A stretch of DNA of 64,000 nucleotides, taken from the NCBI RefSeq assembly GCF_019204045.1, contig NZ_JAGSPC010000003.1, positions 54,626 to 118,625 on the forward strand, written 5' to 3'. This DNA comes from Erythrobacter crassostreae (GTDB lineage Bacteria > Pseudomonadota > Alphaproteobacteria > Sphingomonadales > Sphingomonadaceae). Numbering within the stretch: position 1 is the first letter of the stretch; each line of letters begins with the position of its first letter. Below are positions 36,952 through 46,022 of this stretch, in pieces. The position numbers and the translations under genes were made by a program. The notes under the pieces are model-generated. The model searched no databases. It saw nothing but the letters and a program-made list of their open reading frames with translations, and was not told where the DNA came from.

Positions 36952-37251
36952 ATGCGCAAGCCAGCAAGAGAACAGATGCGACAGGGTATGGCCCTTGTTG
37001 TGCTGCTTTGCTTGACCGGTTTGGCGATTGCTGGCCCAACTGGATTACTCGCGTGGAGCGAAAATGCACAGGCGCTTGAACAGCGTCACGCCCAGATCGC
37101 GATGCTAACCGATAAACGTGATGCGCTGAAGAACCGTGTCCAGCTCCTCGATCCCAACTCGGCTGACCCTGACCTTGCGAGCGAGTTGGTTCGGCGCAAT
37201 TTGGGCGTCCTGCACGCCGATGAAGTCGTAATCTCAATCGAAGACGAATAA
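36952..37251 (+). CDS. ftsB: Septum formation initiator (FtsB/DivIC family)
   Basis: FtsB links division proteins FtsL and FtsQ in the septal complex. The 99-residue protein has one membrane helix (about 13-32), a short periplasmic coiled coil (QALEQRHAQIAMLTDKRDALKNRVQLL) and a conserved tail (DPDLASELVRRNLGVLHADEVVI) typical of FtsB/DivIC. Its position directly upstream of pdhA is the usual one in alphaproteobacteria. The ATG at 36952 follows AAGGGG at a suitable distance. Confidence 0.88.
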   Translation: MRKPAREQMRQGMALVVLLCLTGLAIAGPTGLLAWSENAQALEQRHAQIAMLTDKRDALKNRVQLLDPNSADPDLASELVRRNLGVLHADEVVISIEDE

Positions 37252-37389
37252 TGCGCGCATACGAATTCTCCGCGTCACCTTTTTCATAACCAGAGAAATC
37301 AGCGATTTTTTGTCGCTCAGCAGGGCTTGCTTTACGTTGCGTCTTGCATGGCTTCCTGACTATAGGAGCAACGCGATTAGGCGTTCTCC

Positions 37390-37432
37390 TCCTTAGGACC
37401 TGCGCCTGTAACAATAAGGATAGATAACCTTG
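37390..37432 (+). promoter_or_regulatory. Possible ribosome-site-masking stem in the pdhA leader
   Basis: TCCTTA at 37390-37395 is exactly complementary to TAAGGA at 37415-37420, the ribosome binding site of pdhA, with a 19-base loop. Pairing would mask initiation at the TTG codon 37430-37432. The stem is only six pairs, so this is a suggestion and not a clear switch. Confidence 0.3.
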
Positions 37433-38524
37433 GCCAAGAAGCCCGCTGCCAAAAAGGCGCCAGCAAAGAATGCCGCACCAGCGGCGGCACCTCACGACGA
37501 TCCGGATTTCGTGCTGCATTCACTTCAAGCCGATTTTGAAGCGGCAAAGCGTTTCAACGCTAACGAAGACCAGATGATGGAATTCTATCGTCAAATGCTA
37601 CTTATCCGGCGCTTTGAAGAGAAAGCAGGTCAGCTTTACGGTCTCGGCCTTATCGGGGGATTCTGCCATCTTTACATAGGTCAGGAAGCGGTTGCGATTG
37701 GCCTTCAGAGCGCGCTGGATGGTGATAAGGATAGCGTAATCACCGGTTACCGCGATCATGGTCACATGCTTGCATACGGCATTGATCCCAAAGTGATCAT
37801 GGCTGAACTTACAGGCAGAGAAGCGGGCATTTCCAAGGGGAAGGGCGGCTCGATGCACATGTTCAGCACCGAGCATAAATTCTATGGCGGCCACGGTATC
37901 GTCGGTGCTCAGGTTGCTCTTGGCGGCGGTCTTGCCCTCGCTCATCAATACAATGATGACGGCGGACTTTGCCTTGCCTATTTCGGCGACGGCGCGGCCA
38001 ACCAAGGTCAGGTGTACGAGACGTTCAATATGGCGGCGCTCTGGAACCTGCCAATCGTGTTTGTCGTCGAAGACAACCAATATGCGATGGGAACTGCATC
38101 TAACCGGTCATCTGCCGAAACTCGTTTCCACCGCCGCGGTACAGCATTCCGCATTCCGGGCATGGACGTGAACGGCATGGACGTGCTCGAGGTTCGTGCA
38201 GCAGCTGAGGTTGCTTTCAAGCACGTTAGGGATGGCAAAGGTCCGGTTTTGATGGAACTCAATACATACCGTTATCGTGGCCACTCTATGTCGGACCCGG
38301 CAAAGTACCGGACCCGTGATGAAGTTCAGGATCAGCGCGACAATCACGATCCGATCGAACGGATGAAAAAGCTTCTACTCGAAGCGGGCAAGACCGAAGA
38401 AGAGTTGAAAGCGATCGATAAAGGCATTCGCAAGATCGTCGCAGAATCGGCTGATTTTGCAGAGAATTCACCGGAGCCAGCGCCTGGCGAACTCTACACC
38501 GATGTTCTGGTGGAGGAGTATTGA
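37430..38524 (+). CDS. pdhA: Pyruvate dehydrogenase E1 component, alpha subunit
   Basis: With PdhB it decarboxylates pyruvate using thiamine diphosphate and transfers the acetyl group to lipoate. The 364-residue protein has a Lys/Ala-rich N terminus, then RRFEEKAGQLYG, GFCHLYIGQEA, YRDHGHMLA, GKGGSMHMF and the thiamine diphosphate motif GDGAANQGQVYETFNMAALWNLP ending VVEDNQYAMGT, plus the phosphorylation-loop-like YRGHSMSDPAKYR. The start is TTG at 37430, nine bases after AAGGA; no ATG fits. It is followed three bases later by pdhB. Confidence 0.97.
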   Translation: MAKKPAAKKAPAKNAAPAAAPHDDPDFVLHSLQADFEAAKRFNANEDQMMEFYRQMLLIRRFEEKAGQLYGLGLIGGFCHLYIGQEAVAIGLQSALDGDKDSVITGYRDHGHMLAYGIDPKVIMAELTGREAGISKGKGGSMHMFSTEHKFYGGHGIVGAQVALGGGLALAHQYNDDGGLCLAYFGDGAANQGQVYETFNMAALWNLPIVFVVEDNQYAMGTASNRSSAETRFHRRGTAFRIPGMDVNGMDVLEVRAAAEVAFKHVRDGKGPVLMELNTYRYRGHSMSDPAKYRTRDEVQDQRDNHDPIERMKKLLLEAGKTEEELKAIDKGIRKIVAESADFAENSPEPAPGELYTDVLVEEY

Positions 38525-38527
38525 TCC

Positions 38528-39889
38528 ATGGCTATTGAACTGAAGATGCCAGCGCTTTCGCCAACCATGGAGCAGGGGACCCTTGCAAAGTGGCTTAAGC
38601 AAGAAGGTGATACGATCGAACCGGGCGATATCATCGCAGAGATCGAGACCGACAAAGCGACTATGGAATTCGAAGCAATCGACGAAGGTGTCTTGACCAA
38701 GATCATGATTGCGGAAGGCACCGAAGATGTGGCTGTTGGAACTGTGATTGCTCAACTGGAAGGAGAGGGTGAAGACAGCGCTCCTGCTGCTTCAACGCCG
38801 GAACCCGCTGCTGCGCCAGCTCCCGCTCCGGCGGCAGAACCAGCGTCGGATGATAAGCCAATCTCCCAGCCCAAAGCGGATCGCGGGGTGCCAGAAGGCA
38901 CCACGTTCACCAGCACGCCGGTGCGTGAGGCATTGCGGGACGCTATGGCTGAGGAAATGCGGAGCGACCCGCGTGTGTTCGTCATGGGTGAGGAAGTCGC
39001 CGAATATCAAGGCGCCTACAAAGTCACTCAGGGCCTGCTTGCTGAATTCGGACCGAAACGCGTGATCGATACGCCGATCACCGAGTACGGCTTTGCCGGT
39101 GTTGGCACAGGCGCTGCGATGGGCGGACTGCGCCCCATCGTTGAATTTATGACATTCAACTTCGCCATGCAGGCCATCGACCACATCATCAACTCGGCTG
39201 CCAAGACAAACTATATGTCCGGCGGCCAGATGCGGTGTCCGATTGTGTTTCGCGGTCCAAACGGCGCAGCAAGCCGCGTTGGCGCGCAGCACAGTCAAAA
39301 TTACGGCCCTTGGTATGCAAGTGTACCGGGTCTGATCGTGATCGCACCCTATGACAGCGCAGATGCTAAAGGCCTGATGAAGGCAGCCATTCGTTCGGAG
39401 GATCCTGTTGTTTTCCTCGAGAACGAACTGGTTTACGGCAAAAGCTTCGATGTTCCCGACCTTGATGATCACGTTCTGCCGATTGGCAAGGCGCGTATCA
39501 TGCGCGAAGGTTCGGACGTAACGATTGTTTCTTACTCGATTGGCGTTGGTTTCGCTCTCGAAGCCGCAGAAACTCTTGCGGGTGAGGGCATTGATGCCGA
39601 AGTGATCGACCTGCGTACGCTGCGCCCTCTCGACAAAGAAGCCGTCCTGACCAGCCTCGCGAAGACCAACCGCTTGGTCATTGCTGAGGAAGGTTGGCCG
39701 ACTTGCTCGATCTCAAGCGAGATCATCTCGCTGTGCATGGAAGAAGGCTTTGACGACCTAGATGCGCCTGTGCTGCGTGTTTGCAATGAAGACGTGCCGT
39801 TGCCGTATGCGGACAATCTCGAGAAGCTCGCTCTGATCGATCCCCCTCGGATTGTCGAAGCAGTCAAGAAAGTTTGCTACGTCGCCTGA
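38528..39889 (+). CDS. pdhB: Pyruvate dehydrogenase E1 component, beta subunit with N-terminal lipoyl domain
   Basis: The 453-residue protein begins with a complete lipoyl domain (1-about 80, lipoylated Lys43 in [11 protein letters not shown]), a Pro/Ala-rich swinging linker (about 83-115) and the E1-beta transketolase-like core ([73 protein letters not shown]). Lipoyl domains on E1-beta are established for Zymomonas, rhizobia and related alphaproteobacteria, whereas most bacteria confine them to E2. No E2 or E3 gene follows; a terminator ends the transcript at 39949. Confidence 0.97.
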   Translation: MAIELKMPALSPTMEQGTLAKWLKQEGDTIEPGDIIAEIETDKATMEFEAIDEGVLTKIMIAEGTEDVAVGTVIAQLEGEGEDSAPAASTPEPAAAPAPAPAAEPASDDKPISQPKADRGVPEGTTFTSTPVREALRDAMAEEMRSDPRVFVMGEEVAEYQGAYKVTQGLLAEFGPKRVIDTPITEYGFAGVGTGAAMGGLRPIVEFMTFNFAMQAIDHIINSAAKTNYMSGGQMRCPIVFRGPNGAASRVGAQHSQNYGPWYASVPGLIVIAPYDSADAKGLMKAAIRSEDPVVFLENELVYGKSFDVPDLDDHVLPIGKARIMREGSDVTIVSYSIGVGFALEAAETLAGEGIDAEVIDLRTLRPLDKEAVLTSLAKTNRLVIAEEGWPTCSISSEIISLCMEEGFDDLDAPVLRVCNEDVPLPYADNLEKLALIDPPRIVEAVKKVCYVA

Positions 39890-39910
39890 CTTCATCATAC
39901 CCATAAATAG

Positions 39911-39949
39911 AAAAGGGCCGCTCCAGCAATCGCTAGAGCGGCCCTTTTT
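39911..39949. terminator. Bidirectional rho-independent terminator between pdhB and the Tad genes
   Basis: GGGCCGCTC (39915-39923) pairs perfectly with GAGCGGCCC (39936-39944), flanked by AAAA on the left and TTTTT on the right, so it can stop both pdhB (rightward) and the leftward tadE transcript. Confidence 0.93.
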
Positions 39950-39967
39950 GTTTCTGCGCGGTCTCGC

Positions 39968-40675
39968 TTAAGCGGGACGGTCAGCCGAGTATGTATCGCA
40001 ATCCGCAACTGGTGAGACAGGGTTGGTCTGATAAAGCTGCGTCAGGTCGCGTTGATCGCGCACGTTGAACGCCGCAGTGTATTGAATTTCCGTGTCACCG
40101 TAGAATTCGAACGGGGTTACTGGCGTATAGGTATATGAGACTTCGACAAACATGACGGCAGTGCCGCTGCTTGCCGTTATCTCTTTGCCGGTTTCGCCCA
40201 TGCCATCAAAATCGGTGCCAGTTTCGCCGTCGCCTTCGACGCCGAAACTTGAATCATGAACTTTAGCACCGCGACACCGCTGCCAGTGGATCCACTGTCC
40301 GCCATCCGCGTTCACTTCAAGGCTGGAGAGAATGATCCGTCCATTGGTGAAGATCTCGTTTTGCTCACCAAGCTTTTCAGCGCCAATAAACGCCTGATTG
40401 ATATCATCCTCAAAAACCTGGCGATTGACGAGAACATCAGCTTCACCGACGCGCGAAGCGTTATCTGCGACCTGCATCGCAATTTGGCTAATTTGCATAT
40501 GCGTAATCGTGAAATATGCGGTCTCGGTTCCCAGCATTCCCAGGCCGAGGAAAATTGGCGCTGTGAAGGCGAACTCGACCATGGCAACGCCGGAGGTGTG
40601 CTCTTTCAGGTCGCGTAGCTTGCGGCGCATGCGAACTGTCGCACTGCGCGTCTTTTGTTGAACCTTGGCAATCAT
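39968..40675 (-). CDS. TadE-like pilus assembly protein
   Basis: The 235-residue protein has a basic N-terminal segment, the TadE signature GVAMVEFAFTAPIFLGLGML with a hydrophobic helix (about 29-55), and an extracytoplasmic domain rich in Gly, Asp and Thr. TadE-type pseudopilins are processed by a prepilin peptidase and assist Flp/Tad pilus assembly. It is the last of three minus-strand genes with four-base overlaps. No tadA, tadB, tadC or flp gene is in the window. Confidence 0.87.
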   Translation of the reverse strand: MIAKVQQKTRSATVRMRRKLRDLKEHTSGVAMVEFAFTAPIFLGLGMLGTETAYFTITHMQISQIAMQVADNASRVGEADVLVNRQVFEDDINQAFIGAEKLGEQNEIFTNGRIILSSLEVNADGGQWIHWQRCRGAKVHDSSFGVEGDGETGTDFDGMGETGKEITASSGTAVMFVEVSYTYTPVTPFEFYGDTEIQYTAAFNVRDQRDLTQLYQTNPVSPVADCDTYSADRPA

Positions 40676-41271
40676 GTGCAGTTTCCAGTGGCTTGCGTGG
40701 TATCTTGCTGGTCGAAGGGCTGGTTCCGAAGAACAGTCGAAGCACGAAGCTCAACGTCTTGTGGCAGCCCAGCCAAACCGTACATCGGGAAAAGGCGCGG
40801 GTACGTCACGACCGCGGTGTAAAGAACAGCGTCACGGGCACCGCCGATACCGGATTCACCACGGTTGGCATCCCATTGACCGTTCCCGTTTGCATCAACA
40901 AACGGTTCGTTGTCATTGCAAACGCCATCGCTGTTGCCGTCGGTATACTCTTCTTCTTCGCCGATATCTTCGAAATCGAAGTGAGAAAGTTTCTCTAGCG
41001 TGACAGTAGCGTTGCCAGGAACGACGTTCGCAACTTGGCCGATAACAGCAGCATCAATAGTAGATTCCCGGCTGCCCGCGTTTTCCAGTGTTAGGTCGCG
41101 ACCCGCTTTCTGCATCGCGCCATTCATCAGAGCCGATGTGTATTGCGAATGCGCCATGTCGAAAACGCCCATGATCATCAGGATGAGGACGGGAGCCACC
41201 AGACCGAATTCGGTCAAGGTGGCCCCATTCTCGTTTTTCCCGAGACGGCTTCGTTTGAAGAAGCCGATCAT
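40672..41271 (-). CDS. TadE-like pilus assembly protein with calcium-loop-like insert
   Basis: This 199-residue TadE relative has GATLTEFGLVAPVLILMIMGVFD (about 16-38) as its pseudopilin segment. Unlike ordinary TadE proteins, residues about 110-138 hold an Asp/Asn/Gly-rich stretch (DGNSDGVCNDNEPF then DANGNGQWD) resembling paired EF-hand or thrombospondin type-3 calcium loops. The remaining C-terminal part (VLYTAVVTYPRLFPMYGLAG) is normal for the family. The ATG overlaps the stop of the TadG-like gene by four bases and the stop overlaps the next tadE. Confidence 0.85.
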   Translation of the reverse strand: MIGFFKRSRLGKNENGATLTEFGLVAPVLILMIMGVFDMAHSQYTSALMNGAMQKAGRDLTLENAGSRESTIDAAVIGQVANVVPGNATVTLEKLSHFDFEDIGEEEEYTDGNSDGVCNDNEPFVDANGNGQWDANRGESGIGGARDAVLYTAVVTYPRLFPMYGLAGLPQDVELRASTVLRNQPFDQQDTTQATGNCT

Positions 41272-43250
41272 GCTGTCAGCCTCAGAGCGGCAATCTTCTC
41301 GGCAATCTCTTTAAACGCAGCGTCCAGTGTGTCAGCGTCGTTTGCCGAGTAGGCGCGGCCTGGCGTCGCACAGTCGATGAGATTGTCCGTCAAGGTCGTG
41401 CCGAACGCCACAACCCAAACAGAGATGTTCTTGTCTCGGGCTGCCTTACAAGCCGCTTGGAAGCGAGCTTCATGGCGTGTGTTACCGGTTGCTGATTGGC
41501 CATCGTCCGTAACCCGGCGATCCCACCATTCAATTCCGTATGGGGTGTAGACCGTGTTGCTGGTCGACAGGATGCCATCCGTCATAAAGATGATGTGACG
41601 AGTGATAGCGTCGCCATTCGGAGCCGTAGCATTCTCTGACGAGAAGATTCCGTCCGGAGAGATAAAGCGACCGCCCCAGATCATGCCAATGTCATGATAC
41701 GTAGAGCCACGTCCAACGAAGCCATTCGAAGCGGACAACCAGCTTTCAAGCTCGCTGCGATCGCTGAATTCCGCGAGTTTTCGAGCTGCTTTCGGGCAGC
41801 TCGCTGACGGATTCTGATTCCAGTCGCTTGTCGTAACTTCCTCGTCGCGGCTCCAATTGCCTGTTTCGGAATCAAAACGATAGAAGACCAACGAAGGCAG
41901 AACTGGCTTCCAGTACTCATCCGATGAGTTCGGAACCAGATCAATGTCGAGATCGTTGGCGGAGGCCGGAAGCGGGCTGAAAGTGCCTGTGTTCGACGTG
42001 TCAGCCTCTTCGATACAACCACCCCAAGTATGGGTCTCGTTTGCACCGTTCGTACCAGTCGGAGCGATCAGCGAACCTGTGCTGTAAAGCGAAGCGAGGT
42101 CATACTCGATCTCATCAAAGCGATAGGCGAAGGTTTCTGTCGTCTCTTCATTCTCAGTGACCGTCGCTTCGCCAGCGGCTGTGTAAGAATATTCCTTGAA
42201 AGTAATATTACAGCTTCCGCCAGTGTAGTTGCCACTCACGAACTCATAGAGAACCTTCCAAGTAAGATTGCCTTGGTAGGTAGCTTGTCGGGTATCACCG
42301 GAACCGCTGACATTGATGTTCGTCGCGGTGGCGTTGTTCGGATCATAAAAAATATCCCAGTGTGGGCCTCCAAATGCGAAGTCGACACATTGATCGTAAG
42401 TCAGTCCCGGTACCCGTGTCTCATTATTGCCAAGAAACGGATAACCATTATTGGTTCCGGTTTTGTTTGAACTAAGCGCGCCGTTTCCGTCATAAACCCA
42501 ATCGGTTTCTATGATCGTGGTCGGCTCACGCGATTGATAGCCGTGACTATCCGCGAGCCAAGCCGAATTCAAAGATGCGCCGACATTGATTGAACTTGAA
42601 TAAGGCAAGATCCCGTAACGAACCTGCGCAGCCGAAGAAGTTGCTGCTTCAACCGTGTCATAGAATGTTAGCGCTGATGACCGGAGGCTTTTGATCTTGG
42701 CATTTGAGGCTTCGACATTGTTGCAAGAGCCGCCATTAGGATTGTCGGGCGCACAGTTCATTGAACCGGTCACGTCCAAAACAAACATGATATCTGTGTT
42801 CGAGATGTTGATGTCTGCTTCGCAATCCACCGCGAGATCAAACTCATCGTAACCGAATGCACCCATAATGCTGGTCGGCAGGGTGCCAGAGGCTGTGCCC
42901 TGAACCTTGCCGTCATCGGTAGCCGAGTAAATGCGTGAGCGCTCTTCCATACCAAACAAACCGTCTTCGAAGTTCTGATCAAAGAAGTTTTCAGCAATCT
43001 GCTTGTGAGAGCTGTCAAAATCATCGTCGTCCATTGCGCGACGAGCGGCGAGGGCGCCCGCATCGCAGGCAGCCTGCAAGCGAGTGTCAGCCATGTAATA
43101 ACGGCTCGCATCGACGCCGCCGCCAACCATTGCCATCAATGGGACGAGAGACGCGGCCACGATAACAATCGTGTTCGCGGTCGGGTCTTTCGCAAGCGAA
43201 CGCCAAAATTTCTTTGGCGCTGCGGTTTCTTGCTCGTTTTTCATAGCCAT
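41268..43250 (-). CDS. TadG-like protein with von Willebrand factor A domain
   Basis: From ATG at 43248-43250 (GAGGA ten bases upstream) the protein has 660 residues. It has an N-terminal TadG segment (TANTIVIVAASLVPLMAMVGGGVDASRYY, one membrane helix), a putative Flp-pilus assembly region, and a split VWA domain whose metal-binding motif is DVTGSM near residue 160; a long insertion rich in Ser, Thr, Asn and Tyr precedes the later VWA parts (HIIFMTDGILSTSNTVYTPYG, ISVWVVAFGT). It is probably surface-exposed and linked to adhesion or pilus function. The frame opens 19 codons further upstream without family resemblance. Confidence 0.85.
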   Translation of the reverse strand: MAMKNEQETAAPKKFWRSLAKDPTANTIVIVAASLVPLMAMVGGGVDASRYYMADTRLQAACDAGALAARRAMDDDDFDSSHKQIAENFFDQNFEDGLFGMEERSRIYSATDDGKVQGTASGTLPTSIMGAFGYDEFDLAVDCEADINISNTDIMFVLDVTGSMNCAPDNPNGGSCNNVEASNAKIKSLRSSALTFYDTVEAATSSAAQVRYGILPYSSSINVGASLNSAWLADSHGYQSREPTTIIETDWVYDGNGALSSNKTGTNNGYPFLGNNETRVPGLTYDQCVDFAFGGPHWDIFYDPNNATATNINVSGSGDTRQATYQGNLTWKVLYEFVSGNYTGGSCNITFKEYSYTAAGEATVTENEETTETFAYRFDEIEYDLASLYSTGSLIAPTGTNGANETHTWGGCIEEADTSNTGTFSPLPASANDLDIDLVPNSSDEYWKPVLPSLVFYRFDSETGNWSRDEEVTTSDWNQNPSASCPKAARKLAEFSDRSELESWLSASNGFVGRGSTYHDIGMIWGGRFISPDGIFSSENATAPNGDAITRHIIFMTDGILSTSNTVYTPYGIEWWDRRVTDDGQSATGNTRHEARFQAACKAARDKNISVWVVAFGTTLTDNLIDCATPGRAYSANDADTLDAAFKEIAEKIAALRLTA

Positions 43251-43431
43251 AAGGCGATTATCCTCGTGCGTGTCCCGGAACGAAATAGCTCGGAAAAGCA
43301 ATTGCATTGGCTAGACTTAGCGCAGCGAGGTAAGCGAATTTCCAAACTTTGTGGTTAACGAGAACATAATTTGAGTTCCGCACAACTTGTTACGATTGTG
43401 AACGGATGATCCCTCGTCCAATCTTGACAGA

Positions 43432-44103
43432 ATGGCTCAATCAGCGGCTACGAGCGATGCTGTGGATGACACCTCGCCTCTTGAACTGCCCGCAGAGCTT
43501 GCAATCGCCATCGCGCACACCCCGCAAAAGGTTCGCGGCCGGTTAACTACGTGTTTCGCTCTCGATCAGCGGCTGGCGCGAATCGTGGCAGGCACAACCG
43601 AGCCAATATTGGGGCAAATGCGTCTCGCGTGGTGGCGCGATGTTCTCAGTCAGCCGGCCGAAGAACGGCCAGTTGGGGATGCTGTACTAGATGCCGTTGG
43701 TGCGGAATGCAGTGGGCATGAAGCTGCGCTGATCCAAATGGTCGATGCATGGGAAGTCTTCGTTGTCGCTGAAAAGCTCGATCAGAATGTGGCAACCCAG
43801 TTTGCTAAAAATCGAAGCGCCCCGTTGTCTGCACTCATTGGCAAGGATCATCCCAACGGCGGAGGAACCATTTGGGCGATTGCCGATGCGGCCTCACGCG
43901 TATCAGACGGTGAAGAACAAGGCCTGCTGATTGATGCTGGACTAGGTTTGGCCGGTAAGAACGTGGCGCGCTCAAAAGAGCTTCGCGGGATCGCAGTGCT
44001 GGATGCCTTGGCCTTGCGCGCGCTAAAACGTGGCGGACGACCGCTAATGGAGGGGCGCGGTGCGTCTATAACAGCAGTGCGAGCGGCTTTATTCGGCAGT
44101 TAA
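43432..44103 (+). CDS. Squalene/phytoene synthase family protein
   Basis: This 223-residue protein matches the N-terminal half of the trans-isoprenyl diphosphate synthase fold, with TPQKVRGRLTTCFALDQRLARIV and the conserved QMRLAWWRD (about 62-70). The usual DxxxD aspartate-rich motifs are not visible, and the length is well below the 280-350 residues of catalytic phytoene synthases. It resembles the NDUFAF6-like branch found in alphaproteobacteria, where a role in respiratory complex I assembly is known for the eukaryotic protein. A carotenoid role is therefore not supported. Confidence 0.75.
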   Translation: MAQSAATSDAVDDTSPLELPAELAIAIAHTPQKVRGRLTTCFALDQRLARIVAGTTEPILGQMRLAWWRDVLSQPAEERPVGDAVLDAVGAECSGHEAALIQMVDAWEVFVVAEKLDQNVATQFAKNRSAPLSALIGKDHPNGGGTIWAIADAASRVSDGEEQGLLIDAGLGLAGKNVARSKELRGIAVLDALALRALKRGGRPLMEGRGASITAVRAALFGS

Positions 44104-44143
44104 ACACGTGTAATCAGACAGTATTGAATTTGGGGAGGCCAGA

Positions 44144-44608
44144 GTGCGCCAAACAATACTTGGAGTTTTTGTCGGATTGTTCCTTGCCGGAGTGGGTGTT
44201 TTTTGGTGGCAAGCGCGCGCGCAGGTGGAGAACAATGCTCCGCCGCCGCCAGAAATTGAGGAAATAGCACCTGCCCCTGAAGAGCTCCCGCAAACCGATC
44301 CTGGAGATATGGAGGGGCCCGCGCCGCCAACCGCAAGTGAGCTAACGCGGGAGGAAAAACGTTTCTTTCGCTATGATCGAAATCGTGACCGGCGGATCAC
44401 CCGGAATGAAATGCTATCATCGCGTTCTGATGGATTCCGTAAACTTGATGTCGATGGAAACAATCTTCTCACATTCGAAGAATGGGCGGTCACAACTGCG
44501 CAGCGGTTTGACGGCATGGACGCCGATGGAAACGCGGAATTGTCGCAGGTGGAGTTTGCAACAAGCAAGCCCAAGACCCGGCCGAAACGACCGCGTTGCC
44601 GGTGCTAA
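44144..44608 (+). CDS. EF-hand domain membrane-anchored protein
   Basis: The 154-residue protein has an N-terminal membrane helix or uncleaved signal (about 4-22), a Pro/Glu-rich linker (about 30-65) and three EF-hand-type calcium loops: DRNRDRRITRNE, DVDGNNLLTFEE and DADGNAELSQVE (starting near residues 78, 101 and 123). It most likely faces the periplasm and binds calcium. The start is GTG at 44144 with GGGGAGG upstream. The stop codon abuts the trmFO stop from the opposite strand. Confidence 0.87.
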   Translation: MRQTILGVFVGLFLAGVGVFWWQARAQVENNAPPPPEIEEIAPAPEELPQTDPGDMEGPAPPTASELTREEKRFFRYDRNRDRRITRNEMLSSRSDGFRKLDVDGNNLLTFEEWAVTTAQRFDGMDADGNAELSQVEFATSKPKTRPKRPRCRC

Positions 44609-45979
44609 TCAGGCGGGAACAGCTTCGGAATTGGCGTTGATCCACGTGCCCAGGTCGTTCTTCGCGCGCGAGGTATATGCCTCTTTACGCTGCTTCTTTT
44701 TCACCTCGTGAAGGGGCGGAAACAACCCGAAGTTCACGTTCATAGGCTGGAATGTGGCCGCATCTGCATCGCCGGTAATATGACTGAGCAGAGCACCAAG
44801 AGCGGTTGACGGGGGCAGGGGATGCCAATCGCGACCGCCCAATTCAGCTGCTGCCATCATGCCCGCGACCAATCCAATCGCCGAGCTCTCAACATACCCT
44901 TCGCACCCGGTTACCTGACCAGCGAACCGGATATGCGGTGCCGCTTTCAGTCGAAGCTGGCGATCAAGCACCTGAGGCGAATTCAGGAATGTGTTGCGGT
45001 GCAAACCGCCAAGCCTCGCAAATTCGGCATTCTCAAGTCCGGGGATCGTGCGGAATAGTCCCACTTGGCCAGCGTATTTCAGTTTGGTTTGAAATCCGAC
45101 CATATTCCATAGGGTGCCAAGCTTGTTATCCTGACGCAACTGCACCACCGCATAGGGCCAGCGACCCTGAGGAAACTCTTCATTCGTGTCGAATGGATTG
45201 TCGAGCCCGACACCTTTCATCGGACCGTATCTTAGCGTTTCAACACCGCGCGACGCCATCACTTCGATAGGCATGCATCCATCAAAGTATGGGGTGTCTT
45301 TTTCCCACTCCTTGAATTCGGTCTTCTCGCCTTCGATCAGTCCTTGATGAAAGGCGAGATATTGTTCTTTCGTCATCGGGCAGTTGATATAGTCGCCATC
45401 TTCATTCGAAGCTTCGGTCCGTTTGTTCCAACGCGATTGAATCCAGCATTTAGACATATCGATGCTGTCACGATGGATAATCGGAGCGATCGCATCAAAG
45501 AAGGCGAGGCGTTCTTCACCCGTAGCTCCAACAATGCTCTGCGCGAGGGATTGCGCAGTGAGCGGTCCGGTTGCGACAATAGTGAGGCCGCTGTCAGGGA
45601 GGGCATCGACCCGTTCCCGCGCGACTGTGACATTCGGATGCTCGGACAGGGCTCGCTCAACTTCGGCGCTGAACACGTCCCGGTCTACCGCCATGGCGCT
45701 TCCAGCAGGAACTCGCGCAACTTCGCCAGCGCGCATGACAATAGAGTCCAGCTCGCGCATCTCGTGGTGCAACAACCCGACGGCATTCTTTGTATCATCA
45801 TCGGATCGAAAGCTGTTTGAACATACGAGTTCTGCAAGCCCATCCGTCTGATGGGCCGGCGTCATCTCGCCTGAGCCGCGCATTTCCGACAGCCGAACTT
45901 TGATACCGCGCTTCGCAAGCTGCCAAGCGGCTTCTGATCCGGCGAGGCCGCCGCCGATAATGTGAACATCATGTGTCAT
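44609..45979 (-). CDS. trmFO: Methylenetetrahydrofolate--tRNA-(uracil-5-)-methyltransferase TrmFO
   Basis: It makes 5-methyluridine at position 54 in the T loop of tRNAs, using methylene-tetrahydrofolate and FAD. The 456-residue protein opens with the FAD-binding [14 protein letters not shown], then [35 protein letters not shown] and [20 protein letters not shown], all typical of TrmFO and distinguishing it from the related GidA. ATG at 45977-45979 is preferred over a GTG four codons upstream. It is convergent with the EF-hand gene. Confidence 0.96.
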   Translation of the reverse strand: MTHDVHIIGGGLAGSEAAWQLAKRGIKVRLSEMRGSGEMTPAHQTDGLAELVCSNSFRSDDDTKNAVGLLHHEMRELDSIVMRAGEVARVPAGSAMAVDRDVFSAEVERALSEHPNVTVARERVDALPDSGLTIVATGPLTAQSLAQSIVGATGEERLAFFDAIAPIIHRDSIDMSKCWIQSRWNKRTEASNEDGDYINCPMTKEQYLAFHQGLIEGEKTEFKEWEKDTPYFDGCMPIEVMASRGVETLRYGPMKGVGLDNPFDTNEEFPQGRWPYAVVQLRQDNKLGTLWNMVGFQTKLKYAGQVGLFRTIPGLENAEFARLGGLHRNTFLNSPQVLDRQLRLKAAPHIRFAGQVTGCEGYVESSAIGLVAGMMAAAELGGRDWHPLPPSTALGALLSHITGDADAATFQPMNVNFGLFPPLHEVKKKQRKEAYTSRAKNDLGTWINANSEAVPA

Positions 45980-46022
45980 AGGGTGCAGCACTTAGGCGCT
46001 GCACCCACTCGCATCAATATGG

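Noticed and set aside
43432..44103. Carotenoid phytoene synthase (crtB)
   Set aside because: The protein is short and lacks the aspartate-rich catalytic motifs, and no carotenoid genes are adjacent.
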